Assembly: GCF_000224515.1 (NCBI RefSeq)
Contig: NZ_AGAF01000242.1
Span: forward strand, 1 to 60,885
Direction of reading: 5' to 3'
Length of the DNA stretch: 60,885 bases
Source of the DNA: Desulfosporosinus sp. OT
Lineage (GTDB): Bacteria > Bacillota > Desulfitobacteriia > Desulfitobacteriales > Desulfitobacteriaceae
Shown here: piece by piece, positions 43,822-53,426 of the stretch
Position numbering within the stretch: position 1 is the stretch's first letter
How the letters are laid out: each line of letters begins with the position of its first letter
Made by a program: the position numbers and the translations under genes
The notes under the pieces: model-generated
Told to the model about the DNA's origin: nothing
The model's database searches: none
The model's input: only the letters and a program-made list of their open reading frames with translations

Positions 43822-46800
43822 TTAAGCAAAATTTTTAGCTGGCTTCCAGACCACATTGTGTAGGCCCATCACTTCTAGAAGGGCATTATGGAGTTCATCT
43901 TCATCATTTATCCAAAATTCTCGCTTTCCTTCAATGACTTTCTGGTCACTCTCAAAATAGAAATAAACTGGCTGACTTCCAGGAAAACGCTGCAAAATAC
44001 TCAGTACTATTTCCATAAGATCACTTTTATCATCGGTAAATCTTAAGAAGAGGCGTTTTCCTGCCATTTGAGAGGTTCTATTTTGGGGTTTGGTGATCCC
44101 CTTTAATTCTACAGAGGGTTCTGAAGTCTTTAAGTCCTCAAGTTTAGTTATTTTCTCAGCAAAGATTTTTTTTTCTTCATCCCTGATGATGTACTTACCT
44201 ACAACCACGATTACTTGATCATTACCTAAAGCGCGGGTTTGTGCATAGACCCGCGGGAAAACTAAGACCTCAATCCCGCCTGTTAAGTCTTCCAGAACAA
44301 AACTGGCCATCATCTCACCTTTTTTTGTCACAGTTTGTCGAAACCCTGTTACTAATCCACCGAGTGCCACTTTCCTCTCCTCCTCACCTTCCAGGCAAGT
44401 CAAGATATCTGAAGACATATAGGACTGGAGTTGAGGCAAAACAGCGGAAAGGGGATGCCCACTCAAATAGAGACCGAGATATTCTTTTTCCATCTCTAGA
44501 AGCTCTCGTTCTGGAAAATCTGGACGATCAGGCAGTTTAATGCCTTCATCCATTTCTTCATCCAGATCGAAGAGAGAGAATTGGCCTGAAAGTCGATCTT
44601 TTTGTCGTCGCGCTGCCGTATCAAAAACTTGATCCATCACTGCCAGAGCCTGTGCCCGAGAGCAAAATGAACCCACGGCACCGGAACGGACTAGGCTTTC
44701 CAAAACACGCCGATTTAAAACCTTATGATCAACACGTAGGCAGAAATCATCGAGAGATTTAAAGAGACCGTCTTTTCTAGCTTCTAAGATCTTCTCCACA
44801 ACATTAACTCCCACATTACGGATGGCTCCTAAACCAAAACGAATTGCTTGTGCTTCAATAGAAAAGCCGACTTGGCTGTACTGAACATCCGGCGGAAGAA
44901 CCTGAATGCCACAAAGCTTTGCATCTTGAATATAGAATGAAATTTTATCCGATGAACCCATCACAGTGCTTAAAAGTGCGGCCATAAACTCTAACGGATA
45001 GTTTGCTTTCAAATACGCCGTATGATATGAAATCACAGCATAAGCTGTTGCATGCCCTTTGTTAAAACCATATTCGGCAAACTTGGCCATCAAATCAAAA
45101 ATTTCCTCAGCATCCGGCCGCGTCAACCCAAGCCGAAGGGCGCCAGGAATAATCCATTTTCCATCCTCATCTTGCAACCCCTGAATAAAGTTCTGGCGTT
45201 CTTCTTCCATAATTTCTTTTTCTTTTTCCCCATCGCTCGGCGGAGCAAATCCGCTCGCCCAAGAGAATAGCCAGCGAGATCACGGGCAATCTGCATAACT
45301 TGTTCCTGATAAACGATAATCCCGTAGGTGGATTTAAGAATAGGCTCCAACTTAGGGTGCAGATATGTGATGTCACCTCCAAGTTTTCGGCGGATAAATT
45401 CCGGGATCTGTTCCATGGGGCCCGGTCGATATAAGGCCACAACTGCGATAATGTCATCAAAGCACGTCGGCTTAAGTTCCTTTAAAATCGCGCGCATACC
45501 ACCACTTTCCAGCTGAAAGATCCCGGTACTGTTTCCTGAAGCCAATAACGTATACGTCTGAGGATCATCTAAAGGCAAAGTTAGTAAATCCAGTTTTAAA
45601 CCTCGAGTCTCTTCAATCCGTCGCACAGCCTCTTGCAAAATAGTTAAGTTGCGCAAACCCAAAAAGTCCATCTTCAGAAGCCCTATTTCTTCAACCGCTT
45701 TCATCGGAAATTGGGTCATGACAAAGTCCTCTGACGACGTCCTCTGAAGTGGAAGATAATTCATAAGGGGTTCCTTGGAGATCACGATCCCTGCGGCATG
45801 CGTTGAAGCATGTCTGGTCATGCCTTCCAGTGACCGGGCTAAGCTATAGAGCCTTTTAATCTCTTCATCCTCTTCAACCATACGAGCTAAATCAGGGGAT
45901 ACACTCAAGGCTTTGTCTAAGGTCATGCCTAAATCACTTGGAATAGCTTTCGCAACCTTATCAACTCGGGCTAAGGGGATTGCCAAAACTCGCCCTCCAT
46001 CTCTGATGGCTGCTTTAGCTCCCATAGTTCCAAAGGTGATAATTTGGCACACTTTATCCGCACCATATTTTTCGGTCACATAGCGGATAACACGTTCTCG
46101 GCCTTCAGGGTCAAAATCTATGTCAATATCCGGCATCGAAATTCGTTCCGGATTTAGAAAACGTTCAAAAAGAAGATCATGACGTAACGGCTCAACCGAA
46201 GTGATCCCTAGTAAATAAGCGACCATACTTGCTGCCGCAGACCCCCGCCCTGGTCCAACAGCCACACCATTTTCTTTAGCAAAACGGCAAAAATCTGAAA
46301 CAATCAGAAAATAACCCGAGAAACCAGTTTGGAAGATAACCTTGAGCTCATAGTCCAAACGTTCACGTTCCTCTTTCGTCATTTGGGGATAGAAATGCGG
46401 AAAAGCCTCGCGGCATTCAGCCTCAAGGAAGCCATCTAACGTATACCCTCGTGGTACCTCGAAGACGGGTAAAAGATTCTCTCCAAAATTAAAATCAACC
46501 GTACATCGCTCCGCAATTCGACCTGTGTTTTCTAACAATTCAGGGTGCTCTCCAAACAATAGAGCCATCTCATGTTCCGATTTGAGGAAGAATTCCTGGC
46601 TGGAGAAACGCATCCGCGCGGTATCCACTAATGTTTTGCCGGTCTGGATACAGAGCAAAGCATCTTGAACGAAAGCATCCTCACGGTTGACGTAATGAAC
46701 GTCATTGGTTGCCACCATGGGAATTCCAGTGCGTTCGTGCACCTTCCACATTCCTGCAATAACTTTGCGTTGTTCCTCTAAACCATGATCTTGGATTTCG

Positions 46801-47357
46801 AGAAAGAAATTTTCTTTTCCGAAAATCTGCTCATAGTCCAGAGCGCTTTGAACAGCCATCTCCAATTGATCCTGAACTAAATAATCTGCCACTTCTCCTG
46901 CTAAACAGGCGCTTAACGCAATGATACCCGCAGCATACTCGCGAAGAATTTCTTTATCTACCCTAGGTTTATAATAAAAACCTTCTGTATGAGCCATGGA
47001 GACCAACCGTATTAGATTGCGATACCCTTGCTCATTTTCAGCTAAAAGGACCAAATGGCGATTGGTATCGTCCTTCCCCGGCCTCCGATCCGTCCGCTTA
47101 TTTGGGGCAACATAGACTTCGCACCCAATAATCGGTTTAATACCTTCTTTACGGCAAGCCTTATAGAAGTCGATAATACCATACATGACTCCATGATCAG
47201 TAATGGCCAAAGCCGACATTTTTAACTCAACCGCACGTTTGACCAGGTTTTTGATTCGTGCTGCTCCGTCGAGTAAGCTAAATTCCGTATGATTATGAAG
47301 GTGGACGAACCCAAACTTAGGATCATCAATTCTCTCTATATTCACAAGGTTCACCAT
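43822..47357 (-). CDS. dnaE: DNA polymerase III subunit alpha (frameshifted in this sequence)
   Basis: Full length about 1,177 residues. PHP domain (1-280) with HLHNHTEFS, polymerase core with GPGRGSAAASMVAYLLG and the catalytic PDIDIDFDPEGR, tandem HhH, then an OB domain (VALGGLVTGFRQTVTKKGEM). The frame breaks at the sequence encoding AMGKKKK: the N-terminal frame goes on KLWKKNAR, the correct continuation EIMEEERQNF is in the -1 frame. The site is two A5 runs separated by G (45217-45227 on the plus strand). Either a missing A or, less likely, -1 slippage at AAAAAG. Low-fidelity lagging-strand/primer extension polymerase beside PolC in Firmicutes. Confidence 0.93.
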
Positions 47358-47620
47358 CCTCCCTATATATGTATCTTAACAAATATATGTGTATCTTAAA
47401 ACACTACTACACACATTGTATTATTACTTGTTTTCGTAGTAATTAGCAATGATAAGATTTAAACGTATTAAGGAAATAAGGGATAGATCATCCCTCATCT
47501 AAAACAATCTTCATATTAAGAGTTTCCAATGAAGCGAATCCTGTCTAATCGTGTACACATAGGATTGCTTCCCTGACTATTATTTCTAAAATATAAGCTT
47601 TAGTGTTCACTTATATTTTG
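47358..47620. other. Region upstream of dnaE
   Basis: Should hold the dnaE promoter. Tandem ATATATGTGTATCTTA-like sequence lies close to the start codon. AAGCGAATCCT/AGGATTGCTT (47531-47569) could form a bulged hairpin. Nothing else is recognised. Confidence 0.35.
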
Positions 47621-47660
47621 GCGTATAAAACCCCCCTACCATAAGGGGGGTTTTATACGC
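47621..47660 (-). terminator. Strong terminator after the CBS/hotdog regulator
   Basis: GCGTATAAAACCCCCCT and its perfect complement (17 bp) with a 6-nt loop, 67 bp past the stop codon on the minus strand; T-rich on both sides. Confidence 0.85.
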
Positions 47661-47726
47661 TCAGACACTATATATCCTATGAGCAAACTCAAAGAATAGT
47701 TTGTAAAGGTATTGTCCGTTCTTTCT

Positions 47727-49049
47727 CTAAAGGGCTGTTTCGCTGACTAGTTTCTTATCACCAATCCTAGCCGTCATCAAACCTTTGGCAACGACAGCAT
47801 TATCAACCGTTACTTCTACCTCAATATTACAATGTTTTTTAGCAACTAAAAGAAGTTTGGCAGTGACTTTAATTTCTGTCCCTACTGCAAGCGGTTGAAG
47901 TTGATAGAGCGTAAAATTTTCGGTGATCGCATTGAGTCGATACTTCTTACGCAACCCAATATAACCAGCCATATTCATAACTGTAACGATCACGCCACAG
48001 CTGGCAGAACCATAGTCATCAACCATAGAATTAGTAATTTCACCTTCGATAGAGAGATGTTCCGAATCATCAACAAACCGAAAGCCGCTTAAGACGAGGT
48101 TGTCCACTGTTTCACCAAACTGAGGTTGTTTCTGAACTTGCTGGTAGGCTTCAATAACATCTTGCAAGCTAATGATTCCAATCAGTTTATCCTGATCAAC
48201 AACTAAAGCATTTTCCCATCCTTCCCAAACCATGATCCGAGAAATATGGGTAACGGGATCATCACGCCCTACGAGAAAAGGGTTCGCATTCATGACATCT
48301 TTAATTGGCGTTTTCACATCTACTCCGGCAACGTCTACAGCCGTCACAATTCCAACAAGTGTCATGTCAGCTTCTACAACCGGAAACCGACTGTGGTCGG
48401 TGTTTTGTGAAAGTTCGTGCCAGTTTTCAACCGTTGCATCTACCTTCAGATAACTTACGTCTTTAACCATAATATCTTCAACTAAAATAAGTTCTTTCTG
48501 GATTAATCGATCATAGAGAGCTCGATTAATCATCGTTGTGACAGCAAAGGTATCGTATGGGGATTGAATAATTACTAATTCTCTTTGGCGTGCTAAAGCC
48601 ATTACCTCTTCATCCGGTTCCAAGCCTTCTGAAATTAACAATGAAGCGTTGTGTTTCAATGCACAAATTTGGGCATCACGACGGTTACCGACAATGCATA
48701 ACGCTCCGTCTTCCAAGTAGCGTCCCATTGCCTCTAATTCCATCGCTGCGATGATAAATTTATTTGGAGAGCGATCAAGGTGTTCAAAACCACAGATAAC
48801 AACCCCTTCGACGATCTGTGATACTTCCCGCAACGTCAGATCCTCAATTTGTCGCTCTTTGACCCCTTCAATTCGAATCGTTCCTACTTTAGGAATTGAA
48901 CGAACAAATCCTTTGGCCTCTGCTTCCTTGATAGCCCGATAAGCTGTCCCTTCGCTAACGTCTAACTCTTTGGCAATGAAACGTACCGAAACTTTACTAC
49001 CAATAGCCAGATCTTCAATGAAGGTTAAAATTTGTTGATGCTTTGTCAA
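47727..49049 (-). CDS. YtoI/SpxR-like regulator (HTH, DRTGG, CBS, hotdog)
   Basis: 440 residues in the order winged HTH (about 1-62, ELDVSEGTAYRAIKEAEAKG), DRTGG domain (about 70-185), two CBS modules (about 190-305, VEDIMVKDVSYLKVD and IKDVMNANPFLVGRDDPVTH), hotdog fold (about 330-440). This is the architecture of Bacillus YtoI and streptococcal SpxR. CBS domains bind adenine nucleotides and the hotdog may bind an acyl-CoA-like ligand, so it may link metabolism and transcription. Next to dnaE and the acc genes, as in Bacillus. Confidence 0.9.
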   Translation of the reverse strand: MTKHQQILTFIEDLAIGSKVSVRFIAKELDVSEGTAYRAIKEAEAKGFVRSIPKVGTIRIEGVKERQIEDLTLREVSQIVEGVVICGFEHLDRSPNKFIIAAMELEAMGRYLEDGALCIVGNRRDAQICALKHNASLLISEGLEPDEEVMALARQRELVIIQSPYDTFAVTTMINRALYDRLIQKELILVEDIMVKDVSYLKVDATVENWHELSQNTDHSRFPVVEADMTLVGIVTAVDVAGVDVKTPIKDVMNANPFLVGRDDPVTHISRIMVWEGWENALVVDQDKLIGIISLQDVIEAYQQVQKQPQFGETVDNLVLSGFRFVDDSEHLSIEGEITNSMVDDYGSASCGVIVTVMNMAGYIGLRKKYRLNAITENFTLYQLQPLAVGTEIKVTAKLLLVAKKHCNIEVEVTVDNAVVAKGLMTARIGDKKLVSETAL

Positions 49050-49117
49050 CTAAAAACGCTCCCTACTTGTTTCTATCCAAGCTATTATTATATCATAAGT
49101 TTCATTAATCAACCACG

Positions 49118-49297
49118 CTATTCATTTCTTCGTCGCCTCTGGGTCATAAGCCCTCCGATTCTTCCTGCTTCCTTGGCGCTTAAAGAATGCCATCCATCAC
49201 TGTGTATCTGTTCGAGCAAGCCCAATTCGGCGGCAATCTCCATCTTTAATGGTTCCAACGGATCTATTCGCCTCACCTTAGGTTTTGACTGTTTCAT
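49118..49297 (-). CDS. Small acid-soluble spore protein, alpha/beta-type
   Basis: 59 residues. KMEIAAELGLLEQI and WHSLSAKEAGRIGGLMTQRR match the two conserved blocks of alpha/beta SASPs, including the Glu-Ile cleavage site for the GPR protease. SASPs coat spore DNA and protect it from UV and heat. GGGGGAG is 8 nt before the ATG. It starts one base after the stop of the upstream Cys-rich small gene, so the two are coupled. Confidence 0.85.
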   Translation of the reverse strand: MKQSKPKVRRIDPLEPLKMEIAAELGLLEQIHSDGWHSLSAKEAGRIGGLMTQRRRRNE

Positions 49298-49298
49298 T

Positions 49299-49439
49299 CT
49301 AGATTCTCCCCCTGCTCATGATATTAAAATCTTCTTCATAATGTGGGCAGTTCGGTCCCCGTTCTCCTAGAATGTGTTCCAAACGGCAACGGCCATCAAT
49401 TCCATAGAGACAACGCATTGAACATGGTTTTCTTGTCAT
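49299..49439 (-). CDS. Small Cys-rich protein, 46 residues
   Basis: MTRKPCSMRCLYGIDGRCRL at the start and NCPHYEED later: five Cys and His residues spaced like a zinc-binding knuckle. GAGGAG precedes the ATG. Directly upstream of the SASP gene and so perhaps also expressed in sporulation. Family not recognised. Confidence 0.65.
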   Translation of the reverse strand: MTRKPCSMRCLYGIDGRCRLEHILGERGPNCPHYEEDFNIMSRGRI

Positions 49440-49509
49440 TAAATCATCTCCTCAGTTTAATTAATAATTATCTCTCCCCAATTTAAAGCTTTACCATTTC
49501 TGCAGAAAA

Positions 49510-49538
49510 ATATCCCGCTTGAAAATCAAGCGGGATAT
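49510..49538 (-). terminator. Terminator after the UPF0173 gene
   Basis: ATATCCCGCTTGA and its perfect complement around AAA, followed on the minus strand by TTTTTCTG, 17 bp past the stop codon. Confidence 0.9.
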
Positions 49539-49554
49539 CAATTAAAACTAGGTT

Positions 49555-50253
49555 TTAAACTTCAAACATCTCACCGGGCTTTAACACCTTACCATGACTC
49601 TCCGGAGCTCTGCGCTGAAGAAGATGCAAGAACTCCCCCACATCCTGGGCGATGAGTGGAAACGTATTATAGTGCATGGGAATAACTACTTTTGGTCGTA
49701 AGAATTGTGAGGCATGAACAGCCTCCTCGACACCCATGACAAAATTATCTCCGATCGGAAGCATGGCAACCTCGAGTGGATGCCTTAATCCGATGAGCTC
49801 CATGTCACCAAACAATCCCGTATCTCCCGCATGGTAAAGCCATTTACCTTCGATTTTTAGCAAAAATCCACAGGGAGGACCGACGAAAATCATGTTTCCT
49901 CTCTCAGGATCTTCAATCCCAGACCCATGTAAGGCATGCGTTAACTTAACCCATCCAAAGGGGAACAGGTGCTTTCCTCCAATATGCATAGCATGCGTCT
50001 TTGCGCCCTGACTTTGACAATAAGCTGCCAACTCAAAAACTGTTATAATGATAGCCCCTGTCTGCTTGGACAGTTGTATTGCATCTCCTAAATGATCTCT
50101 ATGCCCATGAGTAACCAGAATCGCATCAAGTTGAGTAAAGTCCTCTGGTTTAGCTGTTGTGCTGGGATTCCCTGTCAAAAAGGGATCAATAAGGATTCTT
50201 CCTGCTTCTCCTTCAATTTCGAAGCAGGCATGTCCATGGAAATGGATGCGCAT
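49555..50253 (-). CDS. UPF0173 metal-dependent hydrolase (YtkL-like)
   Basis: 232 residues with a metallo-beta-lactamase fold. Motifs: FHGHACFEIE, the metal site VTHGHRDHLGD, HAGDTGLFGD and PMHYNTFP. UPF0173 proteins (Bacillus YtkL) have no assigned substrate. The start follows AGGAGGTCGA. 11 bp downstream of the GH18 gene. Confidence 0.92.
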   Translation of the reverse strand: MRIHFHGHACFEIEGEAGRILIDPFLTGNPSTTAKPEDFTQLDAILVTHGHRDHLGDAIQLSKQTGAIIITVFELAAYCQSQGAKTHAMHIGGKHLFPFGWVKLTHALHGSGIEDPERGNMIFVGPPCGFLLKIEGKWLYHAGDTGLFGDMELIGLRHPLEVAMLPIGDNFVMGVEEAVHASQFLRPKVVIPMHYNTFPLIAQDVGEFLHLLQRRAPESHGKVLKPGEMFEV

Positions 50254-50264
50254 TCTTCGACCTC

Positions 50265-51233
50265 CTACTTAATTTTTGAACGGCTAGCGTAATTTTGAAG
50301 TATTTCCCAGGCGCGAGGATAACTGAGGTTCATTTCCCATAAGGCAACTCCCCGTATTCCCATGCTTAAGGCCAGATCCAATTTGTCTTTTAAACTCCGC
50401 GGATCTTCGAAGTACACAGTATGACGAACTCCTCTCGTCTCATAACGAAAAAATGTGCTATATTGCCTTCCATCCCATTGTAACGGGGCTCCGTGACGTC
50501 GAGCAAGCTCAATGGCCCGTAGGTAGCTGATAACTTGAGCCCCCCCCCGCTCTGACCAATCATACCCATAAAGGGGGATTCCCATATAGATTTTTTGACG
50601 TGGAATAGTGGCTATCGCATAATTCAAAATTTCAGTAACCCAGGGTATAGAAGCAACTGATCCGGGAGGACTGGCCGGCCAATGTTCTTCGTAAGTCATA
50701 AGAATCACCTCGTCGACAGCCTGACCTATCGCCTGATAATCGAATGCTCCCTTCCATGAATCCGATGGGTCACTGGCAGACTTAGCAGGAACATCAATCG
50801 TGACCAGAAAATTTGCTTGTCGAAACTTAGTAGACCACGCTTGGATGAACTTGCTGTAGAGGGAACGATCTTCAGGCGCCGCTTTCTCCAAATCGAGATT
50901 GACCCCATCAAACTGATACTCAACCAAAATATTTCTTATGTTCTGCCAAACGAGGTTAGCGAAGTCTTGTTCGCGTATTAAACGTCCGATTAAAGCAGTA
51001 GAAAACTTTCCTTGCTGGTTTAGATTACTAACTGTCAAAAGGACCTTGGTTCCCATGGTATGAGCTTCATTAACTAAACTACGACTTGGGCGCCCGTCAA
51101 GTGTTCCATTATTCAAAATTGCTATCTGAAAAAGAGCTAATTGGTTAATAATTCTCCCGAATCGTTTAAGATAAGGATAACCTTTTGCTTGTTCGTTTAA
51201 ACCATTATAGAAGCCAAACACATTTAATGGCAT
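50265..51233 (-). CDS. GH18 glycoside hydrolase, SleL/YaaH-like
   Basis: 322 residues, one TIM-barrel domain. The catalytic motif FDGVNLDLE (family 18 D-x-x-D-x-D-x-E) is present, with VDEVILMTYEEHW and GIPLYGYDW. Spore cortex-lytic SleL/YaaH enzymes have this domain behind LysM repeats; here there is no LysM and no signal peptide, so targeting must differ. Probably an N-acetylglucosaminidase acting on spore or cell-wall peptidoglycan. Confidence 0.9.
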   Translation of the reverse strand: MPLNVFGFYNGLNEQAKGYPYLKRFGRIINQLALFQIAILNNGTLDGRPSRSLVNEAHTMGTKVLLTVSNLNQQGKFSTALIGRLIREQDFANLVWQNIRNILVEYQFDGVNLDLEKAAPEDRSLYSKFIQAWSTKFRQANFLVTIDVPAKSASDPSDSWKGAFDYQAIGQAVDEVILMTYEEHWPASPPGSVASIPWVTEILNYAIATIPRQKIYMGIPLYGYDWSERGGAQVISYLRAIELARRHGAPLQWDGRQYSTFFRYETRGVRHTVYFEDPRSLKDKLDLALSMGIRGVALWEMNLSYPRAWEILQNYASRSKIK

Positions 51234-51320
51234 ACTTATACCCCCTTTCCGACCATCATATGCATGGAGAGAAAAAGAAGTGTAAGCATCCCGTTTGAGA
51301 AGGGAAATGTTTAGAACAGC

Positions 51321-52394
51321 TTATTTTGAATGACGTCGACTGAAAACCGCCAGCATCGCTGTTCGACGCATAATAATGATAATAAGCAATGTAAAAACTA
51401 CCAATAAAACTGCCAATGCCCAAATCCACTGTCCCTTCGCCCCGAGCACGGCAGCCACGCCAAAGCAAGCACTCATCCCATACATGGAAAGCACAGCCTG
51501 ACGGTGAGTCAAGCCAGCGTCCAGTAAACGATGATGCACATGCCCTCGGTCAGCAGTTGCCATAGACTGCCCACGTAGTTTTCGACGAATAATGGCAAAG
51601 GTTAGGTCTGTGACTGGCATGCCTAAAATCAAGAGCGGGAAAACCAAGCCCAAAATTGTCGCTGTTTTGAGGAGACCCATAATCGAAACTCCTCCAATTA
51701 TATACCCGAGGAACATACTACCTGAATCCCCCATGAAAACACGAGCAGGAGGGAAATTAAAAAACAGAAATCCCAGCAGCGCGCCGGCTAAGGCCAAAGT
51801 AAGATGGGCAGCAGGAAGTTGATGAATCCCGTTTGCAGACCAAAACAGTAAAAGTGCCACCATAAAACAAATCCCGGCAGCTAGCCCGTCTAGTCCATCT
51901 GAGATATTAACTGTGTTCACCAAGCCAACAACCCAAAAGACCATTAATATAAGACCGATTGCACTTAGGCCAAGTGCCCCAAAATCAAGCGATCTGTTAA
52001 ACGGTAGGGAGATTTCATCCATAGAAAAATGAAAAAAGAGCAGTGCCGCTGCCGCCGCGATTTGCCAAGAAAGCTTGACCATGGGACGCATTTCACGGAT
52101 ATCGTCCCATATACCCACAATTACGATAATGGTGCTCCCGATAAATAACCCCCGTATTTGTATAACAGAGGATATATCCGTTGCATAAGATTTATCCCAC
52201 ACTTGAATAATCAAGGCTGCAAACCAAAATGCTGCATATATCGCTATTCCTCCGAGACGAGGGATCGGCCGTTTATGCACATGCCGCCCTCCTGGATACG
52301 CAATGGCTCCCCACTTTTTCGCTAATTTCATAGAAATCGGCGTAGCAATCACCGCAACCACTAAGGCCGTGAGAAAAGTTAACGCAAATGTCAT
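51321..52394 (-). CDS. tagO: Undecaprenyl-phosphate GlcNAc-1-phosphate transferase
   Basis: 357 residues, about eleven membrane segments. The MraY/WecA family motifs NISDGLDGLAAG, FMGDSGSMFLGY and the late His cluster RGHVHHRLLD are present. Transfers GlcNAc-1-phosphate from UDP-GlcNAc to undecaprenyl phosphate, starting teichoic-acid or similar glycopolymer synthesis. The N-terminal loop HKRPIPRLGG is typical. Its ATG overlaps the stop (ATGA) of a 21-codon ORF. Confidence 0.93.
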   Translation of the reverse strand: MTFALTFLTALVVAVIATPISMKLAKKWGAIAYPGGRHVHKRPIPRLGGIAIYAAFWFAALIIQVWDKSYATDISSVIQIRGLFIGSTIIVIVGIWDDIREMRPMVKLSWQIAAAAALLFFHFSMDEISLPFNRSLDFGALGLSAIGLILMVFWVVGLVNTVNISDGLDGLAAGICFMVALLLFWSANGIHQLPAAHLTLALAGALLGFLFFNFPPARVFMGDSGSMFLGYIIGGVSIMGLLKTATILGLVFPLLILGMPVTDLTFAIIRRKLRGQSMATADRGHVHHRLLDAGLTHRQAVLSMYGMSACFGVAAVLGAKGQWIWALAVLLVVFTLLIIIIMRRTAMLAVFSRRHSK

Positions 52395-52456
52395 GATTGT
52401 TCCTCCAACGCCTCCGCTTCACGTTTAGCCCCTGTATTTCCAACTCTGGGTGCCAT
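52391..52456 (-). CDS. 21-residue ORF translationally coupled to tagO
   Basis: ATG with AAAGGAG 8 nt upstream; encodes MAPRVGNTGAKREAEALEEQ and one more residue. Its TGA overlaps the tagO ATG (ATGA). No good independent site for tagO is evident other than GGAGG within this ORF, so it may act as a coupling leader or be a real small hydrophilic protein. Confidence 0.4.
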   Translation of the reverse strand: MAPRVGNTGAKREAEALEEQS

Positions 52457-52472
52457 TTTCTCTGCTCCTTTC

Positions 52473-52943
52473 CTACACCAGACCCGAGAAACCCCATTGG
52501 CGCAATACCTCATAAACAACAACCGCTACAGTATTCGATAAATTTAAAGACCGAGCTTCCGCAAGCATCGGTAGCCGAATAGCTGTATCAGGATAACGTG
52601 CCAAAATTTCCGGAGCCAATCCCTTGGTTTCTTTACCAAAAAGCAGGTACCCTCCAGGCTGATACGCAATATCTGTATGAGCTCGTCCACCTTTTGTCGT
52701 TGCTAGATATCTAGGCCCCTCAGGGTTCTTTTCTTCGAACTCACTAAAATTTTCATAAATGACTATATCGAGAAAGTGCCAGTAATCTAAGCCGGCACGT
52801 TTAAGGTGCTTGTCATCGATGCTAAACCCTAAAGGTTTTACCAAATGAAGTGTTGCTCCAGTTGCAGCGCAAAGCCGAGCCACATTTCCCGTATTCGGTG
52901 GGATCTCTGGCTCAACCAGGACGATATTTAGCCGTTTGTTCAA
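52473..52943 (-). CDS. trmL: tRNA (cytidine(34)-2'-O)-methyltransferase
   Basis: 156 residues from the TTG at 52943 (AAAGGGG 10 nt upstream), equal to the usual TrmL length; a longer frame to 53015 exists but is not needed. SPOUT fold: IVLVEPEIPPNTGNVARLCA, the SAM-binding GGYLLFGKETKGL and SLNLSNTVAVVVYEVLR, which forms the trefoil knot. Methylates the wobble ribose of tRNA-Leu species, and a tRNA-Leu lies in this window. Confidence 0.95.
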   Translation of the reverse strand: MNKRLNIVLVEPEIPPNTGNVARLCAATGATLHLVKPLGFSIDDKHLKRAGLDYWHFLDIVIYENFSEFEEKNPEGPRYLATTKGGRAHTDIAYQPGGYLLFGKETKGLAPEILARYPDTAIRLPMLAEARSLNLSNTVAVVVYEVLRQWGFSGLV

Positions 52944-52959
52944 AACTTTGGTTCCCCTT

Positions 52960-53175
52960 TCAGTGACACCCTGTGCAGTTTCCACGACATCCCGGCGAGC
53001 AGCTACCACTCCCATTCCCCCCGGAGACTCCGAGACTTGCGAACCCTGAGATTTGCTTCATAAGCCCGGCGTGCCCACACTCAACACACTTTAGTAATTC
53101 ACCGTTTTCTCCCATCCTACACAATTCTGTTGTCAGAACTCCACAGCTCGGACACCCGAATTCATACATAGGCAT
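52960..53175 (-). CDS. FmdB-family zinc ribbon protein
   Basis: 71 residues from the ATG at 53175 (GGGAGGT upstream). MYEFGCPSCGVLTTELCRMG and KCVECGHAGLMKQISGF show the two Cys pairs of FmdB/CxxC-CxxC-SSSS ribbons. The tail is Gly/Ser/Cys-rich. A putative regulatory or ribosome-associated small protein. 16 bp before trmL. Confidence 0.85.
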   Translation of the reverse strand: MPMYEFGCPSCGVLTTELCRMGENGELLKCVECGHAGLMKQISGFASLGVSGGNGSGSCSPGCRGNCTGCH

Positions 53176-53400
53176 TAATGATACCTCCCAGTAATTAAAG
53201 TTTCTACCCGCTGGCCATGACTCAACGAAGATGTTCGAGGTCAAACCCAGCCATGACTTGCTTATTAAACTATTATAACCTGAAATTATGCCAAACCCAA
53301 CCTATATTACGAAACATTGTATTTCTGCCAATTCTAAATAAGATATTTTGTATACTTTAAGTAAAACCGTAGATGTTCTTTGTCGTTTTTGGTAATGTTA

Positions 53401-53410
53401 ATGTTAACAT
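53401..53410. promoter_or_regulatory. 10-bp palindrome upstream of aconitase
   Basis: ATGTTAACAT, directly preceded by TAATGTTA, immediately before the AAAGGAGG site of the aconitase gene. A possible repressor site; the evidence is symmetry and position only. Confidence 0.3.
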
Positions 53411-53426
53411 CAAAGGAGGAATTATC

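Noticed and set aside
43822-45210. A second, C-terminal-only DnaE gene (split polymerase)
   Set aside because: The two parts overlap at a single homopolymer site and need only one base to join. Split dnaE genes with inteins end in other motifs, which are not seen here.
53373-53426. Longer start of aconitase at 53373
   Set aside because: AAAGGAGG lies directly before the ATG at 53427 and the extra 18 residues do not resemble the family.
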